A DNA stretch of 64,000 nucleotides from an uncultured Ruminococcus sp. (lineage in GTDB: Bacteria > Bacillota > Clostridia > Oscillospirales > Ruminococcaceae), in the NCBI GenBank assembly GCA_934435205.1, contig CAKSAK010000007.1, positions 70,176-134,175 of the forward strand, read 5' to 3'. Position numbers and translations under genes: made by a program. Positions 51,832 to 59,828 of the stretch are shown piece by piece. The notes under the pieces are model-generated. The model had not been told where the DNA came from, did no database searches, and saw only the letters and a program-made list of their open reading frames with translations. Each line of letters opens with the position of its first letter. The first letter of the stretch is position 1.

Positions 51832-52038
51832 TTTCGTGTCCTCCATATTATTTGGTTGATGTTCTTCTCAAAAGAAAATAACAGGAGTATGACCATAACG
51901 CTGTCCTTTGTCTGTCCTTTACACGTTTCAAAAAGATAGAATAAAGGACAGCATAATAAAACGAGTTAAGGTTAAAAAACGCCGTAAATACGGGCTATTT
52001 CCCATATCACGGCAGGTTAGAAAATGTGAAAAATATAA
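51832..52038. other. right end of element 1 with arm-type repeats
   Basis: This has TGTCCTTT twice near 51901-51920 and its inverse AAAGGACA near 51945-51952. The same octamer occurs near the left end (41661-41710). Paired octamers at both ends fit integrase arm-binding sites. No gene is visible. Confidence 0.5.
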
Positions 52039-52061
52039 TTCAATTCCCGTACGGGTCACCA
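52039..52061 (+). repeat. attachment site: right end of element 1 and left end of element 2
   Basis: Exact 23-base copy of the tRNA-Glu 3' end (41577-41599). The rest of the tRNA is absent here, so this is the displaced copy. Confidence 0.88.
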
Positions 52062-52065
52062 CAAC

Positions 52066-52116
52066 AAAGTCTCGGAAACAGCGTAGTATCGCGGTTTCCG
52101 AGACTTTATTTTTTCC
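52066..52116. terminator. terminator next to the second attachment site
   Basis: AAAGTCTCGGAAAC (52066-52079) pairs perfectly with GTTTCCGAGACTTT (52094-52107), followed by ATTTTTTCC. It has the same position and form as the hairpin of element 1, but a different sequence. Confidence 0.8.
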
Positions 52117-52225
52117 TAAAATCTCCTCAACCACTTATCTGCCACTTATTTTAAAAATAACCGCTTTCGACTACCTCTTGGCTGTGTTCTATGTACCCCG
52201 CAAGGCTTGCGCCCTGCGGTTGTTT

Positions 52226-53500
52226 TTATGCCCCGAAAACTTGTCCGAACTGTTCTTCTTCCTGCTCGTCCTCATCTTCGTAGGTGCCCTCTGTGCTGTC
52301 CTCGGAGTGCTTTTCTTCTTTCACTTTAACCTCGTTCGTGAAGCTTAGAGCGTTGCTTATCGCATCGCAGTTGCGTGCTCTCGCCTCTTGGAACATATGG
52401 GAATATAAATTTAAGGTCGTTCCAACAACGCTATGTCCCATATCTGCGGACACCGCTACAACGTCCACACCCTCAAAAATCAGTAGCGAGGCATGGAGGT
52501 GACGTAGAGAGTGAATATTTCGGAACGGTATTCCGATACGCTCGCAGTAGCCCTGAAGCCACTCAAAGGGAGTCTGCGGATTCATAGGTGCACCGTTCCA
52601 TTTGGTGAACAGCCTGTCGTGACCCTCCCATTTTGTACCGAGCTGTTTCGCTTCCTTGGCCTGCTCTGTCCTGAACTGCTTTAGCAGATTCATTATAGAC
52701 GGCGGAAACTTTGACACACGCTTGGACTTTCGCGTCTTAGTGGTATCGGTGTATATGCCTTTTTCTTTTGTATACTGAGATGTTCTGCGGACATGGATCA
52801 GGCTGTTCTCAAAGTCGATGTCCTTCCATTCCAATCCCAGCATTTCGCTGCGCCTGAAGCCGCTGTATATCGCAAGCAGCAGATACACTTGGTATTTCAT
52901 AGGCTCGTCACTTAAATGTTCGTAGAGTGTTTTTACCTCGTCCAGCGTATATATCTGCTTTTCCTCTTGCTCGGATTTTGGAACAACCACCCGTCTGCAA
53001 GGATTGTCAGTCAGCATTCCCATACGGATAGCGTAGCTGAACACATCGCTGATAAGGCTGAGATGATGCACCGCCGTTTTGCGTGACAGCGGCTTTCCGT
53101 TGTTCATGTTCTTGCCGTTAACCAGAAGGTCGGTGATGAATTTCTGAACATCTCGACTGGTTATCTTATCAAGTCTTTTGTGACCGAGTGCAGGGTATAT
53201 GCGTTTGGTGAGTTGTTTCATTCTTGAATACGATGTCGGACGAAGATTGACCTTTGCATATTCTTCAAACCACTGTTCGGCAAATGTCTCAAACTTGACT
53301 GCCGCTGTTATCTGTCCTCGCTTGCAGTCCTCCTCGAAAAGTATTGCTTGACGCTGCACCTCCTTTTCGATCTGCCGAGGTGTCATACCAGGCTCAGGTT
53401 TGTAGCTCTTGTACTGATTGCGCTGCTTACCGTCTACGCCATAACCGCATGACACCTTTATTTCGTAAGTCCCATTGGGACGCTTTCTAATAGTCGCCAT
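52226..53500 (-). CDS. int: tyrosine recombinase / integrase of element 2
   Basis: A 424-residue recombinase homologous along its length to the element 1 integrase ('MATIRKRPNGTYEIKVSCGYG'; 'AIYSGFRRSEMLGLEW', 'HSLRHLHASLLIFEGV', 'DMGHSVVGTTLNLYSHMF'). All catalytic residues are present. Its C-terminus is longer and very acidic ('EDSTEGTYEDEDEQEEEQ'). Start ATG 53500 has GGAGG upstream; the open frame extending 17 codons further lacks support. It presumably uses the same tRNA-Glu site, which explains the tandem arrangement. Confidence 0.93.
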   Translation of the reverse strand: MATIRKRPNGTYEIKVSCGYGVDGKQRNQYKSYKPEPGMTPRQIEKEVQRQAILFEEDCKRGQITAAVKFETFAEQWFEEYAKVNLRPTSYSRMKQLTKRIYPALGHKRLDKITSRDVQKFITDLLVNGKNMNNGKPLSRKTAVHHLSLISDVFSYAIRMGMLTDNPCRRVVVPKSEQEEKQIYTLDEVKTLYEHLSDEPMKYQVYLLLAIYSGFRRSEMLGLEWKDIDFENSLIHVRRTSQYTKEKGIYTDTTKTRKSKRVSKFPPSIMNLLKQFRTEQAKEAKQLGTKWEGHDRLFTKWNGAPMNPQTPFEWLQGYCERIGIPFRNIHSLRHLHASLLIFEGVDVVAVSADMGHSVVGTTLNLYSHMFQEARARNCDAISNALSFTNEVKVKEEKHSEDSTEGTYEDEDEQEEEQFGQVFGA

Positions 53501-53529
53501 ATATATTAAAACCTCCGTTTCAAAACTAT

Positions 53530-53590
53530 GGCGCATTTCTACCGACAACATTTTACCACATCTCGGTGGAAAAGTCCAGAGAAATGCGCC
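53530..53590. repeat. inverted repeat between integrase and excisionase genes, element 2
   Basis: GGCGCATTTCT (53530-53540) and AGAAATGCGCC (53580-53590), with a nested ACCGA/TCGGT stem. It matches the location of the unrelated repeat in element 1. Confidence 0.6.
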
Positions 53591-53625
53591 ACCGTATACT
53601 CGTATCTTTCCTATGAGCTAATTTC

Positions 53626-53820
53626 TTACGATGTTTTTCCACGGAGATAGTTCAGAAAAATATCCTTGTTGATGAGATACTTTCTGCCGGCCATTATGTG
53701 CGGAATTTGATCGTTGATGCACATCTGACGGACTCTGTACTCGGTCATGCCGTTTACAAGAGCAGCCGCCTCCTTGATCGTAAGCATGGTGATCTTTGTT
53801 TCGTTTTTGTTTTCTGCCAT
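53626..53820 (-). CDS. excisionase-family DNA-binding protein
   Basis: A 64-residue MerR-like winged-helix protein ('LTIKEAAALVNGMTEYRVRQMCINDQIPHIMAGRKYLINKDIFLNYL'), the minimal Xis form. It is shorter than its counterpart in element 1 because it lacks the N-terminal helical part. AAGGAGAG precedes the start. It lies directly upstream of the integrase gene on the same strand, so it probably directs excision of element 2. Confidence 0.85.
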   Translation of the reverse strand: MAENKNETKITMLTIKEAAALVNGMTEYRVRQMCINDQIPHIMAGRKYLINKDIFLNYLRGKTS

Positions 53821-54081
53821 TGTATTATCACTCTCCTTGTTGTTTTGGTAATTCTGCTTATGGTATGTGTGATGTTCATTTTTACATCTGTCCTTTCACA
53901 GTGTTTTCAAGGGTACAGTGAAATGTTGTACCATTGGTATGTCGGAAATATATTCCGTGTTCTCTTGTCAGTAAAGCTGACATACAGTAACGTTTTGTTA
54001 CACAACTTAATATGAGGTAAGGATTCGTCCCCTCATCGGAGACCTCGTCACGTTCCGTTACTCTATCGATGCTTGTTCAGA
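53821..54081. other. intergenic region upstream of the excisionase
   Basis: No gene is seen. It contains short inverted repeats such as GGTAC/GTACC (around 53914-53932) and GTCAG/CTGAC (near 53969-53983), likely promoter or regulatory sequence for xis-int. Confidence 0.4.
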
Positions 54082-54501
54082 TTATTCATCATCGGCTATA
54101 CCCTCATCAAAGTTTCTTGTTATCAGATCATCAAAATTGATCTTTCCTCTTGTGCGTCTGACATTGTTCACCGCCTCACGCCTGATGTCCTTCAACTCGT
54201 TCTTGCTGAGCTCAAAGGTGTCTACGAGAATAGCTATCAGCATTTCAACCTCGACTGCATATCTGAACAAGCCTTTTGATATTTTTGTTATGCCTTCATC
54301 GCTTGCTTGAGCAATGCACTCCGCAAGCTCCGGCACAAGAACATTACTCTTGGTAGAGATAGCTCTTGTTGCAAGAAACAATTTCAGCGCCTGCTCTATC
54401 AGTTCCGAACGGCTGATGTCCTGCTTTGTACAATAATCATCACACTCTGCAAGCACATCGCCGGACACATAAATCCCTGTTCTGATTTTATCCAAGGTCA
54501 A
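54082..54501 (-). CDS. small ribbon-helix-helix-like DNA-binding protein, paralogue 1
   Basis: A 139-residue protein with an N-terminal ribbon-helix-helix-like region ('IYVSGDVLAECDDYCTKQDISRSELIEQALKLFLA', about 10-44) and a helical C-terminal domain ending 'VRRTRGKINFDDLI'. It is similar to the product of the gene that overlaps it by four bases (shared S-x-S-x-(L/F)-IE-x-A, IS-(K/R)-x-LF and VRRT-x-G-x-I-x-F). Such pairs occur in Clostridial integrative elements and may regulate transfer or stability. Function not established. Confidence 0.68.
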   Translation of the reverse strand: MTLDKIRTGIYVSGDVLAECDDYCTKQDISRSELIEQALKLFLATRAISTKSNVLVPELAECIAQASDEGITKISKGLFRYAVEVEMLIAILVDTFELSKNELKDIRREAVNNVRRTRGKINFDDLITRNFDEGIADDE

Positions 54502-54905
54502 TCCTCCTTCTGATATTTGTAGGCATTTCTGAAATCAATAATGCCGTTTGTCCTGCGCACATCTTCAGTACACATTCCGTACAGCTTACCGACATCGATT
54601 TCATCGACATCTGTCACCGCCGCAAGTATGTGCGACTGTATTGCAGACTGCACCGCCAGCTTGAACAATGCTCTGCTGATACGCTGCTCACTGCCTTTTA
54701 CGATCCCGTCAATGACAGCTGATACCGTTTCACCGAGATACTCCGTCATATTCTCCGAATTACAATCAAGATATCCTGCATAAAACCTGATCGCTTTTTC
54801 AATAAAATCGCTCTGCGACTTTGCATTTGCTGCCGCCATATGAGTGGTCAGCAGTTCTTTTACTTCCGGGTAGAGCCACACCGCCTGTTTTTCTTTTTTC
54901 GCCAT
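54498..54905 (-). CDS. small ribbon-helix-helix-like DNA-binding protein, paralogue 2
   Basis: A 135-residue protein with the same layout as its downstream neighbour: N-terminal 'AVWLYPEVKELLTTHMAAANAKSQSDFIEKAIRFYA', central helices, and C-terminal 'VRRTNGIIDF'. It is the first gene of the pair and its stop overlaps the next start (ATGA), so both are made from one message. The ribosome site GGAGGCG is strong. The two proteins may form a heteromer. Confidence 0.68.
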   Translation of the reverse strand: MAKKEKQAVWLYPEVKELLTTHMAAANAKSQSDFIEKAIRFYAGYLDCNSENMTEYLGETVSAVIDGIVKGSEQRISRALFKLAVQSAIQSHILAAVTDVDEIDVGKLYGMCTEDVRRTNGIIDFRNAYKYQKED

Positions 54906-55280
54906 GAAAACGCCTCCTTAATACTGTTCGACTTTGTCCTTTCGCTGATATTTCGGTCGTGATTTCGCAGCGTTGCCCTCTTATGGTAACACACACCAAA
55001 ACCACAACCCCCTAAAATACTGCACAAGACCTTGCCCAAACGCTCGCAATTGCGGTCGGCTTTGCCGTCCGCTGTGAATGCGGCGACCCCGCCGCTTTAA
55101 CCTGCAATCTTATTCCTCTACGTCATAACCGCTTGGAATTTACCCGGCCCGTGCAATATGCCGACAGCCGATTTTACTCCATTTTTCTCATCTTCCTTCT
55201 GCAAAAAATATCTTGCTGTACCTCGCTCACAAACGCCGACAAATCGCTCACAGCGGCGTTTTGTTGGCTCGTTGGTTAAA
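54906..55280. other. GC-rich intergenic region with hairpins
   Basis: 375 bases between the DNA-binding pair and the DUF927 gene. There is no credible gene. A hairpin GCGGTCGGC-TTT-GCCGTCCGC (55052-55072, one mismatch) and other short GC-rich repeats stand out. It could hold a transfer or replication origin; nothing specific identifies one. Confidence 0.4.
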
Positions 55281-57098
55281 CTATCCGACCTCGGCTGTGG
55301 GGCGGTACAAATCGCCCGATAGCCGTTCTTCCATCTTTAGCTTATTCAGCATCGCCACATTCACTACTGTGTTGGAGTTATCCCTGACCGAGACCGTGTT
55401 GCGGCTTGTCCTTGACAGCAGCAAGCCCTCTTTACGAAGCTGACGGAGTAGCTCATTTTTGCTAATAGAAAAATGCTCGCCCTGCTCGGCGCACAGCTTT
55501 CGCACCTCGGAGTGTGTTGTGTCTGCGAACAGGTAGTAGTGCTCATCGTCCTGCAAGCCGATGCAGTTTCTCTGACGGGGCGTGGAGTCAAGCCCTTTTG
55601 TTTCTACATAGCACCTGCCGCTGTCCAGCAGACTTTTCAGTTTCTCACAGAAGCGAGTGGTCGGATTTTCAAGCTCGATGATTTCTGCGTTTGCAGACAC
55701 AGCTTTCAAAACGATCTCGTCGAACACCTTTTCAAATTTATCAAGCTCCGACTTGTTGATTTGATTTTTCGATTTAAGAAACACAAGCAGAAATGCAAAC
55801 CCGATTTTCAAGTGTGCAAGCATGTCGGGTGTGCGGTTGTGAAACTTAATTCTGTTTGCACACAGCCTGTCCAGATAAAACTTGCGGTATTTCAAAAACA
55901 CATCTTCGAGTGTTTTTACAAAAGCACTTTCATCATCAAGATACACATTTTTAATCCACTCAATGTAGCTTTGCATAATCCCACACAGCACTCCGTCATT
56001 TGCTAACTGCTGATATTCTGACAGGTCATCAAGCTGAACATCGTTTTCATTAAGTTCAATATTGAAGTATCTCGCCGAACCCGACACGGAAATTTCAGGA
56101 GTGTACTCCGCTGTGATAATTGCATTGCCTGTAGGCGGTTTTGAAGATTGTAACTCCGCTTTTGAATTTAGTCGCGCACGACCAATTCTATCACCGTAGT
56201 ATCGCGAAATATTCTGCGCAATGCTTTTCATCTCCTGTTCGTGAAACATTCCGCTCGGATGAAAATCGTCAATGCAAGTCAACACGTCTTTTAAATAGTA
56301 TATGTTGCTCAAAATGCTATTCGCTGTGTCGTGGAATGACATCGGTAGGTCGCTTGCTGAAAACTTTCCGAAGAACGAAAGGAACAGCGCTGCAAGTGTG
56401 GATTTACGACTACCCGTCTTACCAATCAGCGCAGTCACAAACTTTGGCTCACAGCCTGCACTTTTCAGAAAGTGATTGAGCGGACACAGAAACGTTACCG
56501 CCAGCAGCGGTAGCATAACACACTGCGGTGCAAAACTGTTTTCAAGCATTGCAGACAAGTAAATCAAGTCCTCCTGCGAACCCTTTTCAGTGAAAGAATA
56601 GTTTTTCAGCTTGCCCTGCAGTTCAACGGTAAACGGACTGTTCTGCGTCGGCATCAGGAACACATACTCACCGTTTATCTTCTTCCAACCAGTTTGGAGA
56701 TACATAGTTTCAAATTTCACCTCACCTTTCGTTAACATAATTGCGTGGCAGATTTTACTTAGCACGTTTTGCTTAGGCTGTGCAGCACCCAATGCACCCC
56801 AGCGGTTTAAGAGCCATTTCATGTTTTGCATTTCGTCTGCGGAAACAATCTGCTCCGACAGTTTAATTCCCGACTTGTGAACCGCACCGACCTTGAACAT
56901 TTTCTTTTGCTCTGTGCCGTCATCTCTGGTGATTTCCGAAATAAGTGCGGGAACAAAGTCTGCAAGTTTCATTGGAACGACCTGATCTTTCACCTGAACC
57001 ATTTCATAAAGGCAATTGCTTTTAACAACGTAGGGATCATTGTAGACTGTTTCATCAATCAGTTTTGCTTTTTTTCCTTCTGTCATGATTTCTGACAT
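55281..57098 (-). CDS. DUF927-type P-loop ATPase of a mobile element
   Basis: A 605-residue protein. The N-terminal part matches the DUF927 pattern ('GALGAAQPKQNVLSKICHAIM', 'LQTGWKKINGEYVFLMP'). A P-loop ATPase follows, with Walker A 'GKTGSRKSTLAALFL' (about 225-240) and a Walker B-like 'VLTCIDDFHPSG' (about 270). DUF927 proteins are mobile-element helicase-like ATPases thought to act in replication. Start ATG 57098 (MSEIMTEGKK) follows GGAGTGATGCCA. A degraded small gene lies directly upstream on the same strand. Confidence 0.75.
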   Translation of the reverse strand: MSEIMTEGKKAKLIDETVYNDPYVVKSNCLYEMVQVKDQVVPMKLADFVPALISEITRDDGTEQKKMFKVGAVHKSGIKLSEQIVSADEMQNMKWLLNRWGALGAAQPKQNVLSKICHAIMLTKGEVKFETMYLQTGWKKINGEYVFLMPTQNSPFTVELQGKLKNYSFTEKGSQEDLIYLSAMLENSFAPQCVMLPLLAVTFLCPLNHFLKSAGCEPKFVTALIGKTGSRKSTLAALFLSFFGKFSASDLPMSFHDTANSILSNIYYLKDVLTCIDDFHPSGMFHEQEMKSIAQNISRYYGDRIGRARLNSKAELQSSKPPTGNAIITAEYTPEISVSGSARYFNIELNENDVQLDDLSEYQQLANDGVLCGIMQSYIEWIKNVYLDDESAFVKTLEDVFLKYRKFYLDRLCANRIKFHNRTPDMLAHLKIGFAFLLVFLKSKNQINKSELDKFEKVFDEIVLKAVSANAEIIELENPTTRFCEKLKSLLDSGRCYVETKGLDSTPRQRNCIGLQDDEHYYLFADTTHSEVRKLCAEQGEHFSISKNELLRQLRKEGLLLSRTSRNTVSVRDNSNTVVNVAMLNKLKMEERLSGDLYRPTAEVG

Positions 57099-57118
57099 TG
57101 GCATCACTCCTTTTTAAT

Positions 57119-57386
57119 TTATGTAGTTGTTGTGGTGTGTCCTGCGCTTTCAAACAGTAGCCGAACGCCCGACAGCTTATCAGGCTCATAGAGCAGCGTT
57201 CCTATTGCTTGCGACGGTTGGTATCACGCTTGAGAACGTGCAATGTCAGCAAGCTGAAACGTAAGTATCCGTTTCTGATTTTCATCGCCAACTGCAGTTG
57301 CTAGATGCAGGTTGAAGATTGTATTTGTCGCTCGTTTTGAAATACAAAAGTCATGGCGTACATCTTCAGTAGCTGGAACAGTTCAT
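57119..57386 (-). pseudogene. degraded small gene upstream of the DUF927 ATPase
   Basis: On the minus strand an intact ribosome site (GGAGGAGTG) leads to ATG at 57386, then coding-like sequence split over frames. 'ELFQLLKMYAMTFVFQNERQ' in one frame gives way to 'GDENQKRILTFQLADIARSQ', an in-frame TGA, then 'YQPSQAIGTLLYEPDKLSG' and a stop at 57119-57121. At least two frame changes and one nonsense codon are needed to join it. The original product would be about 85-90 residues. Family unknown. Confidence 0.55.
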
Positions 57387-57648
57387 CACTCCTCCGTCAG
57401 AAATAACGTATTCGGTTACCGATTATTCAATTTTCAAGATTCCGTCGATCATTCGCTCTGTATATTAATTAGGCGAATTTTTTCTAATTTATCAAATCGC
57501 ATTACAGGCAAAAAATCCATTCACTACATGGTTTCAAATGCTTATATCAATTGTACAATAAAAGTTACCACAAATCTGAAAAAGTGTGATATAATAAATA
57601 TAGGTTTTTAGATCTGACCTATAGATACACTTTTGAGGGGTACTTGAC
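57387..57648. other. promoter region of the DUF6076-sigma operon
   Basis: AT-rich and non-coding. TATAAT at 57590-57595 is a probable -10. Just after it, TATAGGT (57599-57605) and ACCTATA (57617-57623) form an inverted repeat at the expected transcript start, a likely operator or 5' hairpin. Confidence 0.5.
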
Positions 57649-58800
57649 ATGAACAATGCAATTTCAAACAATCCGAATTACGATATGCCTGACGACAGCT
57701 TTTTTAATTTCTATTTTCTGATTCACAAGAATAGAATTTTCACAACAAAAATAGCTTTGAAGGTTGGCGAAATCACAACGGCTCTGCTGAATATGAAAGC
57801 TGAGGACATGAAAAAGATTTATGACTTAACCGTCTCTTTTGCGCGGTTTGCAGATAATAATATGGCGATGAAAAACGAGCAGACTATGACGGAATTTGTT
57901 GACCGCATAATCGAAATCGAACAAATTGCGGTGACTTTACCACCGTACTGCTATGTGAATATTGACCTGAAAAAAGAAAAACAGCGTGCCGAAATAATGA
58001 AGAGCAAGGCTTTCTACGGCAGGCTGTATGATATGACGTCGAAGGAGTTTGCGGAGTATGAGAGGTACAAAAAGTTGTTTTCGGGGTACGGGATTGGGCT
58101 TTACATAATTGCCTGCTGCATAGCCGAAATGTCAGATGAATATTTTACACGGCTTAAGAAACGTGACGAAAGCAACTATGCGATTGCGTGGGGTGCGTTT
58201 AACGAATATTCCACACTTTCGAGTGAGCTGATGGCGAGCGTGCCGTACTATGAAAAGGCAAGAGTTCGTGAAACCATGGACGTAAATATCGGCGTTTCGG
58301 GAATGATCGATCCCGATGATAAAGACAAGACATGGGTGGTTGATACCTGCGAATTTCATAATGCGCAAAGCGTTATTCAATACGATTTTTTCAGAGGAAT
58401 GCAGCACGGCAGAGCGCCTTTTCGCTGTCACCACTGCGGACGTTTTTTCCTTGCGACTGACAGCTACAAGACGTTTTACTGCAATGAAAAGTCTCCCGAA
58501 AATTCCAACAGAACCTGCCGTCAGATTGGCGCGAAAAACAAGCACAAGGAAAAGGCTGAGAACAATCCGATTATCCAGACCTACCACAAGGCGAGGAACA
58601 AATATTATCAGCAGAAATTCCGAGGAAGTATTTCGGATGCGGATTACGACAAAATTCTGCACTACCTTGAAACCATGCGTGACAAGGCAATTCGGGGCAA
58701 AAGTGACGAGAATGGAAATCTGATAACGTACAAAACGCTCGAAGAGCTTTTTGAAAAGCACACGCTTTACAAGACATTAAATATCGGGGAAGAACAATGA
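57649..58800 (+). CDS. DUF6076-like protein with zinc-ribbon-type cysteines
   Basis: A 383-residue protein of a type seen in Clostridial mobile elements. The N-terminal 270 residues are helical without a known motif. Residues about 262-290 hold a CxxC-x17-C-x9-C cluster ('CHHCGRFFLATDSYKTFYC', then 'NRTCRQIG'), resembling CGNR-type zinc ribbons that bind nucleic acids. The C-terminus is basic and helical. Its stop overlaps the sigma-factor start by four bases (ATGA), so the two are coupled. The function is unknown; partnership with the sigma factor is inferred from that overlap. Confidence 0.65.
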   Translation: MNNAISNNPNYDMPDDSFFNFYFLIHKNRIFTTKIALKVGEITTALLNMKAEDMKKIYDLTVSFARFADNNMAMKNEQTMTEFVDRIIEIEQIAVTLPPYCYVNIDLKKEKQRAEIMKSKAFYGRLYDMTSKEFAEYERYKKLFSGYGIGLYIIACCIAEMSDEYFTRLKKRDESNYAIAWGAFNEYSTLSSELMASVPYYEKARVRETMDVNIGVSGMIDPDDKDKTWVVDTCEFHNAQSVIQYDFFRGMQHGRAPFRCHHCGRFFLATDSYKTFYCNEKSPENSNRTCRQIGAKNKHKEKAENNPIIQTYHKARNKYYQQKFRGSISDADYDKILHYLETMRDKAIRGKSDENGNLITYKTLEELFEKHTLYKTLNIGEEQ

Positions 58801-59534
58801 CCAAGAACACAAATGAACAGCTGATTCAGGATAATTACCGCAACGTATACGCACTTGCACATTCTCTTGCAAAATCATACAATCTTGCATTTGAGGCTTT
58901 TGAGGACTTGCAGAAGGTCGGCTACATTTCACTGATTGAGCAGTCGAAGACCTTTGACGAGAACAGCGGTGTGCCTTTTTGGACATATGCCTGTAAGGGT
59001 GTTAAGTTGAAAATGCTCGAAGAACTCCGCTTTATTCTCGATACGGTGAGTATTTCGCCTTATTTGAACAAGCAGATAGGAAAGGTGAGGAAAATCGTTT
59101 CAGCCAATGCCGAAAGCAACACATCCGAACTTATTGAAATCGTAAGTCAAATACTCAAAATATCAGCGGACAAATCCGAGGAGTTGCTGATTTTAAGCAC
59201 AAAAGAGAAAACAAGCATTGATGAGTACCAATCAATGCTTGAAAGTGGTGAGGGTATGCAGGATGACAAGCTTGAAGATAAGCTTAAGTCCGATTGTCTG
59301 AATCCCGAAGATCTAATGCTGGAGCAGGAAAATCAGGCTTTTGCCATGCTGTTGGCGGACAGTCTGGACGACATTCTAAGTCATCGGCAAGCGGAATATA
59401 TCCGAATGTATTTTGGCATCGGGTGCGCTCCGCAGACCTTTGAACAAATTGGGGAGGAGTTCTGCGTTAACGCCGGCACGGTGGAAAAGGGCGTTAAGTC
59501 GGCTCTGAAAAAGTTGAAAGAGTATATTGACTGA
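58797..59534 (+). CDS. sigma-70 family RNA polymerase sigma factor of the mobile element
   Basis: A 245-residue sigma factor with region 2 ('NVYALAHSLAKSYNLAFEAFEDLQKVGYISLIEQSKTFDE', about 15-55) and region 4 ('LSHRQAEYIRMYFGIG' then 'TFEQIGEEFCVNAGTVEKGVKSALKKLKEYI', about 195-244). A linker of about 100 residues separates them. It is larger than ECF factors and lacks the housekeeping -10/-35 arrangement, like phage or element-borne factors. It likely directs polymerase to late or transfer genes of the element. No cognate promoter was identified. Confidence 0.82.
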   Translation: MTKNTNEQLIQDNYRNVYALAHSLAKSYNLAFEAFEDLQKVGYISLIEQSKTFDENSGVPFWTYACKGVKLKMLEELRFILDTVSISPYLNKQIGKVRKIVSANAESNTSELIEIVSQILKISADKSEELLILSTKEKTSIDEYQSMLESGEGMQDDKLEDKLKSDCLNPEDLMLEQENQAFAMLLADSLDDILSHRQAEYIRMYFGIGCAPQTFEQIGEEFCVNAGTVEKGVKSALKKLKEYID

Positions 59535-59828
59535 CCTATGTTCTATCGAGTTTCCAGAATGGGAATTCAGGTAGTATGCGTACTCCATTTTTGCTCCGTA
59601 TTACCGCATTACAAAGAGCTATTTGCCCAGTATTCTCAGCGTTTTGCGAGGTTTCGGCTCGCATTACATTTGCATAACACAAAACAAACAAGCATATTAC
59701 AACGGAGTGGCTGTAGTACGCTTGTACGCTATTGTATGCTTTTTTTGAGGCGTGGTATTACTCATAAAGTGCGGGTTTTACGGCACTTGCGAGAATGTAA
59801 GCTTTGTACGGCAGATTTTGACGGAGAG
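59535..59828. other. non-coding stretch after the sigma-factor gene
   Basis: Nearly 300 bases with no supported gene; the open frames here lack ribosome sites and family resemblance. No terminator is clear. It may be decayed coding sequence. Confidence 0.4.

Larger units (their letters stand above)
41577..52061. mobile_element. integrative mobilizable element 1 (tRNA-Glu, about 10.5 kb)
   Basis: It is bounded by the exact 23-base repeats. Next to the tRNA lie integrase and excisionase, then a MobV relaxase, a non-coding stretch with oriT-like hairpins, a DUF3987 replication-type protein, a divergent XRE regulator, a restriction-modification cargo operon and two small genes. No conjugation machinery is present, so it would be mobilised by a helper element. 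Confidence 0.85.

Noticed and set aside
55473..56006. Plus-strand open frame of 177 codons
   Set aside because: It is antisense to the DUF927 ATPase gene; no motif or ribosome site.
58132..58761. Minus-strand open frame of 209 codons
   Set aside because: It is a shadow of the DUF6076 gene, whose own frame has zinc-ribbon cysteines and coupled translation.
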